DNA of 64,000 nucleotides from Beta vulgaris subsp. vulgaris (GCF_026745355.1 NC_079206.1:8097531-8161530), one strand, 5' to 3'. Positions 33,701-45,600 are shown, numbered from the stretch's first letter. The notes: generated by a model from the letters alone, not told the origin. A program made the numbers and translations.

Positions 33701-35572
33701 AGTGAAGCTATGCATGATGCAACTACTACTTAAAAGTAGTAATTTCATTATAAGATGAACCACAAAATAAGGCACTACAAAACAGAAAAGACAGCTATAG
33801 TGAACAAAAGCTTATAACATGACAACATTTTTCACTAAGACATTTTAACAAACAATTGGTCGGCATTTCCTTTATGTTAAATTTATCATCGCACCAACTT
33901 ATAGTGGTAGTATAAAACAAAAGGTTAATATAAATAAACATAAACAATATTTTATAAGGAGTATATACGAAGCTAAAAGTAAAAATATTAAGAGGGCGTT
34001 TTGGTATGGTATATTTTGATGTAGGAAATGAATTCAAATAGGCGTTTTTAATTCTAATTGTTTAATATGAGTGTTAAGTAACAAATAACGTTTCTGGAGT
34101 AAACCATAATCTCTTCATTTGTTATCCTTATCAAACTAGTAACAAACAACTATTAAAAGTAACAATTATTATTTCTATTTCTCCTCCTTATCCAAATCTT
34201 TGTCATTCCGTTTACATTGATTATGGAATTGTTTGGTTATTGGCTTCTGTTTGAGTTGGCTTATTTGACTGGCTGGAAGCATTAGCTTGAACAACCAACT
34301 CAAAAAGCAATTTATTAGAGAGTTTGTGGCCAACAAACCAAAAGCCAATCTAAAAAGCTATTCTAAGTAACTTTTTCATCTTAGCTAAACCAACCAAAAG
34401 GACAATAATCAAAACACTTTTTTTGATTATTTGACCAAATTAAAAAGTAAAAAGCCAACGAAAAAACCGTTTTCCAAACATGACATATACCAAACGCTCC
34501 TAGTAAGAAACAAGAACCAATAACATCAATCAACATATGATTATATCATAAACTCCTAAGCCAATAAAGTACTATTATAAAATACGACTTATTTTATAAG
34601 AAAAGGATGGCATATATTATAACCGACAACCAAAGATCTACTCCCTCCGTCTCATAATATAGTGCTTATTTCATTTTTGGTGGTCAAACTTTAAAATCTT
34701 TGACCGAATATTCTCATTTGTATATATAAAAAAAACATATTCATGTAGGATCTTGTTAGATTCGTCTCAATGTGTAGTTTCATAATATCAACTTTTTATA
34801 TTTATTATTAATAAGGAATTGAAGATATTAAAGGTCAAAGTTACGTTTTGGAGACCGTGAAAAAAGAAACAAGCACTATATTATGAGACGGAGGGAGTAA
34901 TAGTATGACTTTCTATCTCCCACATGAAACATTAAGATTCAAAATCGTGATGGAAGTAAAATATTAATATAATTGGGAGAGTTTGGAACTTGTTGGGGCC
35001 CTCAAGGTAAATGGTCCTATGCGAAAATAGTTAAGAGGAAATTCATCATAACGCAAATTTCCAAAGGTGGAAAAAAGAAACGACAAACAAAAAACTATTA
35101 CACATCTTACTTTTTGAGTTTTCACCTTTAATAATGGTATCACATCAAACTTTTTTCATCACAATTTTATGTTTTACGTTTACCCATCTCAACCACCAAA
35201 GTAAATACATAACCTTTTTTTTTCCAAAAACAAAAAAAGGGATTTAGAAACTTACTTAATCTGCTCATTAATGGCAGATTCACAGTCATCAACAAATCTC
35301 TGTCTAGCAAGTGAGACCTGTGATGAAATAGGCACCATAAAATCATCACTCTTCACCTCTTCAAAAGGCTGAAACACAATCCCAGTAATGGGCCCACCTT
35401 CTTGTAAAGCAGATACAATTCTTCCATGACCATTATTCTTCACTCTCTCTCCTCCAAATCCCACAAAACTAGAACCAAATCCATGGCTTCCATTCGTCGA
35501 AACCGGGGTTTTCACCTTCAAAGAGCTAAACAGGGGAGAAGGAGACCCTCCTGCAACTGTTCTCATCATCAT
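30772..35572 (-). CDS. FER: Ferritin, plastid-targeted iron-storage protein
   Basis: Plant ferritin forms 24-subunit shells that oxidise and store iron in plastids. Eight coding exons splice perfectly: 35256-35572, 32446-32529, 32281-32341, 32067-32154, 31316-31377, 31129-31194, 30929-30992 and 30772-30806, giving 258 residues. Residues 1 to about 50 are a Ser/Gly-rich transit peptide, followed by the plant extension peptide. Ferroxidase ligands are all visible: Glu in [12 protein letters not shown] (about 108) with Tyr 115, EEREH (Glu, Glu, His), Glu in LSLEKLVN, and Gln in FLNEQVEAI. The end is [10 protein letters not shown]. One splice join gives Asn in GLANFF, where most ferritins have Lys. 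An IDRS-like element and a TATA box lie upstream. Introns hold a hAT-like MITE (31489-32017) and a Stowaway (34639-34899). The gene looks intact. Confidence 0.96.
31489..32017. mobile_element. hAT-like MITE with CGGATTGG motifs in ferritin intron
   Basis: A perfect 8-bp duplication ATCTTGGT borders it (31481-31488, 32018-32025). The left end is TAGGGGTGAAAG, like the element at 24484; the right terminal repeat has eroded. The interior consists largely of TCGGAT/ATCCGA and AATCCAAT motifs in both orientations. It lies in the intron between coding exons 4 and 5. Confidence 0.75.
34639..34899. mobile_element. Stowaway MITE in ferritin first intron
   Basis: Ends TACTCCCTCCGTCTCATAAT and inverted TACTCCCTCCGTCTCATAAT match over more than 25 bp with TA borders. 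Length is 261 bp. It is closely related to the copy at 36662-36925. Confidence 0.9.
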
Positions 35573-35702
35573 AATCTTCCTAAAACTGAAAATTAGCTCA
35601 CAAAAATGGCAGAGAAGGGTAAAATGGGAATGCTGAAAATTTAATTTTGGGAGAAAGATAGATGAACACTAATGAGAATAATGTGGAACAAAAGGGAAGA
35701 GG

Positions 35703-35709
35703 TTATATA
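35703..35709 (-). promoter_or_regulatory. Ferritin TATA box
   Basis: TATATAA on the minus strand lies about 131 bp upstream of the ATG, leaving a leader of roughly 100 nt. Confidence 0.6.
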
Positions 35710-35807
35710 GGAGAAAGACAAGTGTTTGAGTAGCATTGGGGATTGATTTGAGCCGTTGGATTGAGTGGTAACGTGGACGGTTGAGATGAAAAGTTAGGAA
35801 ATGGCGT

Positions 35808-35821
35808 GTGGTGAGCTCGTG
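35808..35821 (-). promoter_or_regulatory. IDRS-like iron-dependent regulatory sequence
   Basis: On the minus strand it reads CACGAGCTCACCAC, matching 11 of 14 positions of the plant ferritin iron-dependent regulatory sequence (CACGAGGCCGCCAC, maize Fer1 type). It lies about 100 bp upstream of the TATA box, as in known ferritin promoters, where it mediates repression when iron is low. Confidence 0.55.
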
Positions 35822-36042
35822 TCACATGGAGAATCTTGCAAATATCCAATCCACGTTGTATTTTGCTTTTATCTCTCCAATTAAATTTGTCGTTTATTCT
35901 CACGCGCCTGAGGGAATTAAGTTAGGGTACGCGCTGATTTTATTTGCAGGAAATTAATAATTTTGTGGATTGCATGTAAAAAAAGCCTTATATAGACGAG
36001 AGACATGGTACACCAAATTAGCGTGAATTTAATGTTAGTATA

Positions 36043-36392
36043 TACTTCCTCTGTCACATTTTATATTTTTCGTTTCATTTTGGGTATGAAAATTAAGGAA
36101 ACAATGATTATTATGTACTTATCTTCGGAGTTGTTGTTTTTTTGGAATTATTATCATAAAATAATGAAAAAAAATGAGAAAATTAAATGGTTGGGCATGT
36201 GAAAAGAGCAGAGAGAATAAAAATGTTTTTTTGTTATCAACAACCAATGAGAGTTGAAGAATATTAAATGATGGTGTCAAAAACCCATGTAAAAAATGGA
36301 GAGAGAGTAACAAAAGATGTTCAAAAATGGTAATAACATATTGAGACACCCAAACTAGAATATCCGAATTATAAAATAGGATGGATGAAGTA
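36043..36392. mobile_element. Stowaway MITE upstream of ferritin
   Basis: Left end TACTTCCTCTGTCACATTTT and inverted right end TACTTCATCCATCCTATTTT pair over about 25 bp, with TA borders; length is 350 bp. It contains GAATATCC at 36358-36365, a P1BS match. Confidence 0.65.
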
Positions 36393-36661
36393 TAATTTAT
36401 GAAATAAGGGTCACTATGTAAATATAAACAATAGGTGTAAATTGTAAAAGGTGATTATTGAGAAATATGCTATAAAATGAAAACTTAGCAAGTGGTAACT
36501 ACATCAATTTAAAATTGTCAAAAGCGATAGGTTAGTGTAATTTAAAATTTTAGAAGGTTATTATATGAAAAAAGAATCACTATGTCATTTGAGTAGTTTT
36601 AGTCCAAAATCATATTAGTATGGATTAGATTCACGCAAGACTAACTATACTGGATATATTG

Positions 36662-36925
36662 TACTCCCTCCGTCCCATATATAGTGCATACTTCATTTCT
36701 GGTGGGTCAAACTTTAAAATCTTTGACCCAATATTCTCATTTATATATTAAAAAAAAACATATTCATGTGAAATCTTGTTAGATTCGTCTCAATGTGTAG
36801 TTTCATAATATCAACTTTTTATATTTTTTTATTAATACGGAATTGAAGATATTAAAGGTCAAAGTTACAACTTGGAGACCGTGTAAAAAAAAAAACAAGC
36901 ACTATATTATGAGACGGAAAGAGTA
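36662..36925. mobile_element. Stowaway MITE, sister of the 34639 copy
   Basis: It starts TACTCCCTCCGTCCCATATA and ends GAGACGGAAAGAGTA. The interior is nearly identical to 34639-34899 (for example GTTAGATTCGTCTCAATGTG), so the two copies are closely related. Confidence 0.85.
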
Positions 36926-37159
36926 AATCAGATGAAAATTGAAAACAATAAAATTTGTGGGGAAAGTGTTGGTGAAACCAAAAGAAGGAGATGAGAGTGG
37001 GGAAAATGTTATGGGAAAATGATGGGATGAAGACGAGTCTAAGGGCGGAAGATGCTTAGCAGTTAGTGGCTATAACAGCCTGGAATGACGTGGACATTGT
37101 CCTCTTTTAAGTGTTTCTAGTCTTGTCAAACCCCTCCCTCCATAACTACTGCTCATAAG

Positions 37160-37440
37160 GAGAAAGCCTTGGTAACCAATTGTTTGAGTCCAAAAAAGAT
37201 TCAAACACTCAAAAAGTTACACATTGGTACCATTATAACCTGGTATTGGTATCACATTGTTATCAGGATTGGTACCAAGCAACCTTACTTTGGTATCAAA
37301 ATTTTCGGACAATGGTACCAATCTAACCTAGCATTGGTACTAAACAACACGCGCGTGAAATTTCCAAGGCTTAAAATGACCAAATTGCCCATGTTTGAGT
37401 CTCCTAAAAGACTCAAACGGTTGGTTGCCTAGACAAACTC
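37160..37440. mobile_element. Mutator-like MITE with GGTACC-rich interior
   Basis: The ends match as inverted repeats of about 31 bp, with GGTAACCAATTGTTTGAGTC on the left and GGCAACCAACCGTTTGAGTC inverted on the right. TGCTCATAAG flanks both sides (37150-37159, 37441-37450), a 9-10 bp duplication. The interior repeats ATTGGTACC and GGTATC motifs. No protein is encoded. Confidence 0.7.
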
Positions 37441-37450
37441 TGCTCATAAG

Positions 37451-39233
37451 TCATAACTTTATTTTGGAGATTGATATATATATTTATGGGATAAAAAACA
37501 ACTTCATTTCGGCAAAAAAAAAAACATTTTTAAAGTTAAATTTTGCGTAAACACATTTTAAAGCATTTTTTGCGGAAAAATAACTATAAACTTAATTTTA
37601 TTTGTAAGATAAACTTATTCCCGTCTATCGTGTGATTTTTGAGATACATGAGAGGGGCTCGTCCATTTTCCTTTAACCCCATATTTCCACTAATTGCAGC
37701 AATTCTCTTATGCATCTCAAAAACCACACCGAAAAACGTGAATAGGTTTCATCTTGCACAAAGAAAAATAAGTTTGTGGTTTGTTTTCGCAAATAATGTT
37801 TTAAAAGATTTTTTTCGTAAAATTTGACTTTTAAAAGGTATTTTTTAGCAAATTTCTTAATGACATATTGTTGGATTAGCTTCAATTTATATTTCAAAAC
37901 ATCAAAATATTTTTCATTTTTCTTAATTGGATATAACACTAATGGTCAATTATATATGCTGATAACGTGAAAATAAAATGTTGCTGATGAATGAAGTATT
38001 CGTCAGAAAAAACTGTCAAAATTAGTAAAAAAGAAATGAATATTTCGAATGAAAAGTATAAGATTGATATATACAATTTTTCAAGATATTAACTTAACTA
38101 TTAATTTCTTCATTATATATTAGTGAAAGTACTTCTTTTATTGCATGAATTCCTCACACTATCTATCTTCACTAAATAAAGTAAAGAAAACATATGTACC
38201 CAATTTTTAACTTGCATAAGACTGTGTATCTACATCAATTGATTAATTTTCTTTATAGAGTAAAGATTGTATAAAAATAAAATATAGTATTAGCTATTTC
38301 TTATAAACTAAAACACCTCATTACTTTCTTTTTTTCCATATTAGCTATACGTATTAGAAATCAATAGATAAAAAATATATAGTCCTCAAGGATAGGACTA
38401 TTTTAAGAAAATCATACCAAAATAATCATGAAATAATTATTTCTATCAATTACTTCCTATGTTTTTTATGTCATCTACTTTACAATAATCATTTTTGAGG
38501 CTTAGATTAAAATTAGGATTATGATTATGAAAAGGATCCCCTAGAGTTGGAACATGACTTTGACGTTTTCAAATGCTTCGTGTTGAAGGTCTCATCTCAA
38601 AAGAATTGTGACAAAGTCATACTTTGGTAACAAAAGGAAGCAAATTTGATCTATACAAACTCTAAGAAATTTTGGCCGCCAATAGTAGATAAGCATCCGA
38701 CCCCTTCTAAATTACCTCCCTCATATATACAATGTTCAACCCGTTCTTATCAACCTTATTTTTATATACATTCACTGTTTTTTGATAGGGATAAGGAGAT
38801 CTCGACTTCTGAACATCATATTTGACAAGATTTGAACCTTACACCTCAAATATCTTAAGTTAGAGTTTCGTCAGATGATCAGATAATACTTCTTGGTATA
38901 CTTGTGTGTTGTATATATATTTTGCTTTTACATATATTTGTAAGAACTAAGAATAGCTTAATGTAGGTCAATTCGTTGATTATTTCGCTATGACACAAGT
39001 GCAATTAAACAATAGTGTCGACCCTCAAGATTTCACACAAATATTCTTTTAGGGTGTACTTAAAAGAGAGAATTCAGAACTCGTATGCTCATATTTCACT
39101 AGAAAAGCATCTATAGAAAAGTGTTTCCAAAAAATGAAGGCTAAGACATTTATAATTAAAAACATGAAGTATATAAAATGTCATATGGAATGTATATATA
39201 CATATAAATACACCATCTTCCTTCGAGACAAAT
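37451..39233. other. AT-rich intergenic DNA
   Basis: No gene or firm repeat is recognised. Short frames near 37639-37939 lie on AT-rich sequence with no homology that I know. Confidence 0.5.
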
Positions 39234-39247
39234 AAACATAATATGTA

Positions 39248-39425
39248 CCAATTAGTACTTGGTCTAGTGGTAAGGAGAGCACCCTTCCAACCTCAAGGTT
39301 GGGGTTCAATCCCCACTAGAGGCACTTTGAGGGTAAAAATTTCCCTTACCCTTCCCCCTTACTCTCAAGTGTCTGGCCCATTAAAATCCGAACGGAATCC
39401 GGACCACTTCTTCTTACCCAAAAAA
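39248..39425 (+). mobile_element. tRNA-derived SINE
   Basis: The 5' part holds a pol III A box (TGGTCTAGTGGT, 39261-39272) and B box (GGTTCAATCC, 39303-39312), followed by a tRNA-unrelated body and a short A run. AAACATAATATGTA is duplicated on both sides (39234-39247 and 39426-39439). Length of about 178 bp fits plant SINEs. It is not an intact tRNA gene, since the acceptor stem does not close. Confidence 0.85.
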
Positions 39426-39774
39426 AAACATAATATGTATTTTATTTTCAGACATGTATCTTGTCTAAAGACATTTATCATTATTTTCATATAACTATTG
39501 AAATGTTTCTGAAAATTGTCATTGTTTAAATTTAGTGGGATAGCACAAGTTAACATGTTAGATTATGAGAGCCAACATATAACCACTATTTGTTAGCTAG
39601 TATATTAGTTATACTATTTTTATAACGACTACAAGTTCTATTAGTACGTTACTTTTGAGATTCAAAATACCGCTCATTTTGTTGTTACGAACTCCAATTT
39701 ATTCACATATGATTTTTTAAAAATTTGAATGAAGTTTATGCACAAAGATTTATTGTGCACTAAGTTTCGTATAA

Positions 39775-40405
39775 TGTGGTCAGATTTTATTTGATATAGT
39801 TAGTTTCTATATGATATAGTCAATTTTTAATGACACGATCATCTTTTTGGATAGTCAATTATTGTATGATTAGTCATTTTTTGTATGATATAGTCACTTT
39901 TCTCTATTCATTTGGTCTTGTAAGAGACCACCTACTTTAAACTTAAAATTAACCGCGGCCCAAACCCAATATTAAGAAGAGAACATGCCACTTCTTTTTT
40001 TAGTATACTGACTAGATTAATTTATATAGGGATCAATTTAATCTATTTCGTGTCCAGTTTAATCTATTTAGTAATGATAGTTTTTAACTCATTGAGTCAC
40101 TATCCATTTAGTGACTAGTTTAATCCGTTTGGTAAGACTATCGAGTTAATTTTTTTGAAATTATCTGTCGTAGTTCGAGAATCAAAAAAGGAAAAGAGAA
40201 GAAATGATTTGGATAGTGTTGGGTTAGAGTGAAATGTAATGAAGCTTGTTAGAAAAATCCAGTCTTAAATTCGTCTAATTTTATATTAAAATTAGACTGT
40301 ATATTCTAATAAATTGTGTTCTCTATTATAGTCAATTTTTACATGATATAGTTAATTTAGGTTTATCCAATTTCGATATAGTCAATTTTTGCGTGATATA
40401 TGTGC
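39775..40405. repeat. TATGATATAGTCAATTTTT minisatellite-like repeat, split by a MITE
   Basis: About eight degenerate copies of a roughly 20-bp unit (GATATAGTCAATTTTT...) lie on both sides of the MITE at 39909-40318. A short relative occurs at 54315-54365, next to a TGCACAA/TTATTGTGCA hairpin also seen near 39740, so both may belong to one element family. Confidence 0.5.
39909..40318. mobile_element. Mutator-like MITE (family A copy 4)
   Basis: It is flanked by a perfect 9-bp duplication TTCTCTATT (39900-39908, 40319-40327). In inverse orientation relative to 3651-4107, it has the same ends (GTAAGAGACCACCTAC; AGACTGTATATTCTAATAAA) and internal AGTGACTAGTTTAATC units. Length is 410 bp. Confidence 0.85.
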
Positions 40406-40613
40406 TAGACAAAGGTCGCCCGACTACCCAACTTAATGGCCTTAATTTTGAGACTTGGAGCTTTTTCCAACCCAAAACCGGACTACATTCATCAATAATC
40501 AAATATTGATACATTGGTTGATTTTTGGTACAGTGAAACTGGAAAAGTTGGTTCCTTGATGCAAACATTTGAGTCGAAAGTCTAGAAATTTACCCCAAAA
40601 GAAAACAATAGAG

Positions 40614-43600
40614 ATGAACATATTATGGAAGAGTGAATCATGGAGACGTATCGTAGCTAAAAGTCGGGATTCAAAGCCCTTCTTCTTCACTTTTGCTATG
40701 GTTTGCGGTGTTATTCCTGGGATCGTTGGCTATGGTGTTATGCAGGTCACTAACTCTCGTAACGACAAGCTTGAGTCCCATCTTCGCAAAAACTCTCGCC
40801 CTGAAACCAGGGTTTGTTCTTTAATCACAATATTTTTGTGTATATATATGTTTTTATGTTGTTTTCTTGATGGGTTTTTTTTATTTGCTATATACTTACT
40901 ATATGATGCATTGATGCCCTTTTCATTGAGTGTTATGATGGTTTTTTGGAAATTAGTTGCTTTTTTTCTTGTTGTGTGATTCAATTGCATAGTTTGAAAC
41001 ACATGGAGTGTATTGGGGAGTTTGATCCAAGAGAGGAAGTTTGCAATTTTATATGTAAATTGTATTATTTTTTAAGTGTTTTTGTTTTGTTTATGCTGAG
41101 GTTGAAATGGTGGATGAGTTATGTTGATTGGGTTTTGCAATTAGGGTTATATGATGGATGGTTGACTGGCCGAATTGTGGATTGAAATGAAGGCTAAATT
41201 TCAAGTATAATGGCTTTCTTTTGGTTTGATAATGTGTTGGTACAAGCAAGCATTAACTTACTAGAAAATGAGTAGCTCAGGGTAGAAGTAAAACTGTGCA
41301 ATCTGGAATAATGAGGGTCTTCCTTCTTGGAGTCTACGGTTAGGCTTAGGCCACCCACGAGCGACTTGCAGGATCATAACAATATATATGGTAACTTATA
41401 CCAGCTTGTGAGCTATGGTACTTGGACTTCTCTTTTTACCTGAAGGACTTGAGTAGGATCCTCTAACACTTAGACGTTGCCACTAGGGTGTGCACATTTG
41501 ACACTTCATTTGAACCAAAAATTGCAAACGTGTATAAATTACCTAATTATACCCGTGTCTGAGACGTGTAACATTGCTTGTGAAGGAGCGAAGTTGACTT
41601 ACAGAAGAAGGCCTCAAGCTTGAGTGATATTGAGACCTAAAACTTGCTGAAAGACAATATATCTGTGCAGGAAAGCTTTGAGGCTTCAAAAGGTTTCGTG
41701 CTATAGAGCACGGAGCAGACTCTCAAGATATAAAAAAATGTGTCCGTGGCAACTTGGTTTAATAGTCGCAATTCGAAATTATAAGAGCCGGCCTCTGGGA
41801 AACCTGAATTCATGTCAACGCTATCTGTTGTTCTTGTGCCCGTGCAAAAAAGTGGTGCAGGCTGATGATTCCATTGAATGATAATCTTAGAAACGGAGAG
41901 GCATCAATCAGAATTATATAAATTGGAGTCTTTTCCTTGCATAAACTTTCCCAAGATATATGTGGAGATCCTCAAAGATGAATCTAGTCCACTTCAATTT
42001 ATGAAATTTGTCTTGTGCTTCTCAAACTCTTGCAAGTTACAACTCTGTCTCATCCATGATAGAGCTGTGATTACTGATTAGTGCCTCCCCAACTAATACG
42101 TTAGGATACACTAAGAAGCTGTGCTACTGCTTAATTGTCAAGATTAATGACAAAAGGGAACAACCTACACTTATTGATATGTCAAAATAAAGTCTTGCAT
42201 GGAGTAGAATAAGAGGCTGTATATTACTTCGTTTTTCATTGTTGAAAGACTGGAGCAGAAAGTTTGACACATAGTGTGGATATCCTTTGGAGGTTTGCAA
42301 GAATTTTTAAATGCTTTTCTTTACCTCTCTATTTTGGTTGCGAAGAGCCAAGAGCCAATGCAACCCCTTACATGGAGTAAGGCTTCCTTAGTTTGGAATT
42401 TTTGGTTGATTTCTAGGATGAAAATTTTACATTTTTTGAAGTAAAGGTCACTTGCATGTGAAATTTTCAGAACTTTAGTGCTTGTTTGGTTAAATCCATG
42501 AAATGGAAAAAGGAATGGAATCAAATAAAGAAGGGGAACGGGTAACCACAATTGTTACTATAATTGGGTGTTTGGTTCCATAGTGGAAATGTAACCATTA
42601 CCATGAAGAAATGAATTTTGTTACTTGAGGGGGAAGGGAAGGGGAAGGTAACAGATTAGGCGACTCCATTACCATTGATTGAGAAGGGGTTGAACCAAAC
42701 AAGGAGGGAGTAGATAATTGGTTTCGTTTTTAGAGTTAAAAAATGTTAGAACTAAACATGCTCTTAGAGTGCAATGATATTGCTCGGGAGTATTGCTCCT
42801 TTATACATGAGCATCGAGATATCTACGTAGGAAGGTAGGGGGTCAAGTGAAGGAACTATACATGACTTTACTAGTATGCATGCTGACGCACTGAGGAGAG
42901 ACTCATATAATGGCAAGGGCTCAATGATCCTTGTCATGTACTCTCTCTGTTGCTAGTTATGACTGACCTTTGTGGTCAAAGGTTTGCTTATAAATTTCTT
43001 CAGAAGTGTAGTGATTTTTGTGATATGAAGGCCTATAGTAAGAAGTATCATATCTCAAGTTGTATTACTTTTAACTTTCTATTTGAAAAATAAACTTTTA
43101 ATAATTTGAGAGGTAGTTGGTCGAATATGTGTCCTGAAGACTGCAAGAAGTTTGCTGAGATTTTTGACATAGGACAGAGTATCATTACTTGGAATATGCA
43201 AACATGTTACATCAGAATGATTTGAATGGCAAGTAGATTAGAGGTCATTGTTCTTCAAAGTTTGGCCAAGTCCACATCTTTGTCTCTCACTCTATTGTTG
43301 TCAAGCTGTAGAATATACTATTAGCTATAGCAAGGTTCTTTGGCTCTACCCACATGGCCACATCTCTTGGCATATTTAAATGAGGGAATCTTTGTAACAG
43401 CTGCATGTACTGCTTCGTCTTGGTAATTTTTGTAGCTCTTAGTGGAATTTCTTGAGGAAGTATCTTATTTGATCTTGGAAGTATATGAAAAAAAAGAGGC
43501 TTTTTTTTCTGTGTTATACTTTTTCCAGAGGGGACATCTCATTCCTCAACCATGTTTGGTGTAATAATGTCCTATCAAATTTGTGTTTCCATCTTTTTCC

Positions 43601-45066
43601 GGGGAGGAAAATGTTGTGTCCGAGATAGATGATGGTGCAGAATAGTAAACCTTGAACGTGCTGTTTGCTGTTGATGGTGCAGGAAAGGTCAAAATCTGAT
43701 GCGATAATGTCTGACATAGTTGCTGCATATATTGCAGAATGCAGTCACATTATGTTGGAAAGAGTGCAAATAGGATAATGTTAAGAATTAGCAGTGCAAG
43801 GAGTAATAGAGATAATCAATAACTTATGTGTGGGGACTGGGAAGCCAATATTTAAGATATATTTTGATTTGGCACTTAATGGCTTGTCTCCCATCTGCTA
43901 GTTTCATGGATGAGTCTGCTCGAACTGAGTCTATATTGCTTTCACCTAAAGGGAAATGCAACATATATCCTGTGAGATCATTCAATCAATTGGTAGGAAA
44001 ATTTGCTCTGATCTATTGTTGGGTGAGGTCTAAATTGATGGGAGGAATGCTAATATGGTTGGACCTCAAGCATAACAAGTTATGACTGATATTAATTCCT
44101 TATTTTTAGTTTGGTTTGTTAATAATTGATATGCTACGCAGCTACAGCTTATTCAATCTATATCTTATTCTAGTTTAGATAGGGGGTTTGGAAGGTTTTT
44201 GAAGCTCTTACCTAAGCTTGTTAAGGAGTTGTTCTGTTAAGGTATAAAGTTTGCGAGTTCTGTTATGAAGCTTCAAAAAAAGTTGTAAAGAAAAATTCAA
44301 GGCCAGCGGATAGATAATAAGAATTTGGTTGTGGGGGGTGGGTGGGGGGGGGGAGGAGGGAATGTTGATACGGAACACCGCTCCACATCACATTATGTTT
44401 TAGGTGTTATTTTTGCACTCCACATCACACTAGAACTTGGAAACACCGCTGAGGTAATAATGAAAACTGAAGATATGACGGTTCCTTCAAGCCAAGGACT
44501 AATGTCAGGAACCTTTTTTTTTGCCATCTTTACTATGGTAATTCCAAGTAGAGCAAATGGATGAGGACAAATGTAACTGTCTTTCATATGTTTTGTGAAA
44601 CTGAAGTCCAAAGATCACCTGCTCCATTTCTGTGGTTAAATTAAGCGATTCCATCATTTATGTTTATGGAATTCAGTTTTCTGATTGACAAAGTTATATA
44701 CTTATATATTCATTGTTATTAGGATAGATAGTTAATGTTCTTAAGCGTGTAATTAAGTATTGTCTTTTTCTTGCTGACGGGGAGGAAAACAAGAAGCCTG
44801 CTTATTATCATATTATGTGCCTCTTTTCCCTAATGGGAGATGTAAATTCTTGCATGGTTTTGGTAATATGACTTGTTATTGTGCTTCAGATGATGGGACA
44901 AGTGAATAAAGAGAGGCTAGCTGAATATCTAGCGGAGCTCCAGCGGAAGGAAGACACAAATGACCGATACGTGGCTGCTTTGAAAGGGGAAACGTTAACT
45001 AGAAAGCCATACGTGAGAATTCAACCTATTCCTAAGCAAAATCCCTCTGAACCTTCCAAGGAATAG
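40614..45066 (+). CDS. Small single-span membrane protein, unknown function
   Basis: Two exons, 40614-40811 and 44890-45066, join in frame (ACCAGG|GTTTGT ... CTTCAG|ATGATG) to give 124 residues. The N terminus MNILWKSESWRRIVAKSRDS is basic and amphipathic. One membrane span follows (about residues 23-44, FFFTFAMVCGVIPGIVGYGV), then a charged helical tail with RLAEYLAELQRKEDTNDRY and a C-terminal TRKPYVRIQPIPK. Two adjacent ATGs open the second exon, but the frame continues from the first exon. The topology resembles small mitochondrial inner-membrane assembly or accessory proteins. I do not recognise the family by name, so the location is inferred. The single intron is 4.08 kb, with no clear complete transposon found in it. 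Confidence 0.75.
40812..44889 (+). other. Large intron of the small membrane-protein gene
   Basis: A 4078-bp intron. It holds a possible hAT-like MITE near 42480-42770 (GTGCTTGTTTGGTTAAA and the inverted TTGAACCAAACAAGG) and a G-rich run at 44331-44359. Otherwise I see only unassigned sequence; the short frames in it are not convincing exons. Confidence 0.45.
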
Positions 45067-45397
45067 ACAAGTTGAGCAATGAGCTATGAAGCATATTTTT
45101 CGTCGTGGTTATATAAAACCCTGTTAGAAGTTGGAACTAACTAGATTAATCTTTTTGACAGTCACTATGTGTGTATCAAATGAAAGTTCTTTACTCACAT
45201 TAATGTACGATTTTTCTGTTCTACTTGCATTGCTCAGTTGGTTTCTTTTTCTGCGTGTTCATATTGAATTAGTAGCCTTCAAACCAGTGCGACGGACGCC
45301 TGGACTGGCTAATAGATGGAGAATAACTATAGTTTTGCGATTGTACATCTAATAATAATGATTATAATTTCAATACTGATAACGAAGTGATTCACAT

Positions 45398-45600
45398 AAT
45401 ACATTAGCTAAGGCTAGACGATTCACTTTAAGACGAGTGCACTCGGATGAATATGGTACGAGTTCGTTACTCTTCTATTCAAGGAGAAAGCAGGAGAAAG
45501 TGGTATTGCTGATACAACTATTTCATTGCTATGTTCATCCTGATTCCTGAGTGCGTGCACTCGTCTTATAGTAGAATCGTCTAGCCTTTGCTAATGTATT
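45398..45600. repeat. Fold-back element with about 50-bp arms
   Basis: AATACATTAGCTAAGGCTAG and onward (45398-45444) is repeated inverted at 45549-45600 with few mismatches, including GACGAGTGCACTC. The loop is about 100 bp. Probably a MITE; its superfamily is undetermined. Confidence 0.6.

Noticed and set aside
13602..35572. PHT1 and ferritin as a functional phosphate-iron gene cluster
   Set aside because: They are about 9 kb apart with transposons between and separate promoters; adjacency alone is not evidence of co-regulation.
39248..39330. A tRNA gene
   Set aside because: A and B boxes are present, but no closed cloverleaf forms and a SINE body and target duplication follow.
43828..44085. 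85-residue frame in the intron of the small membrane-protein gene
   Set aside because: No known motif and no convincing splice borders.
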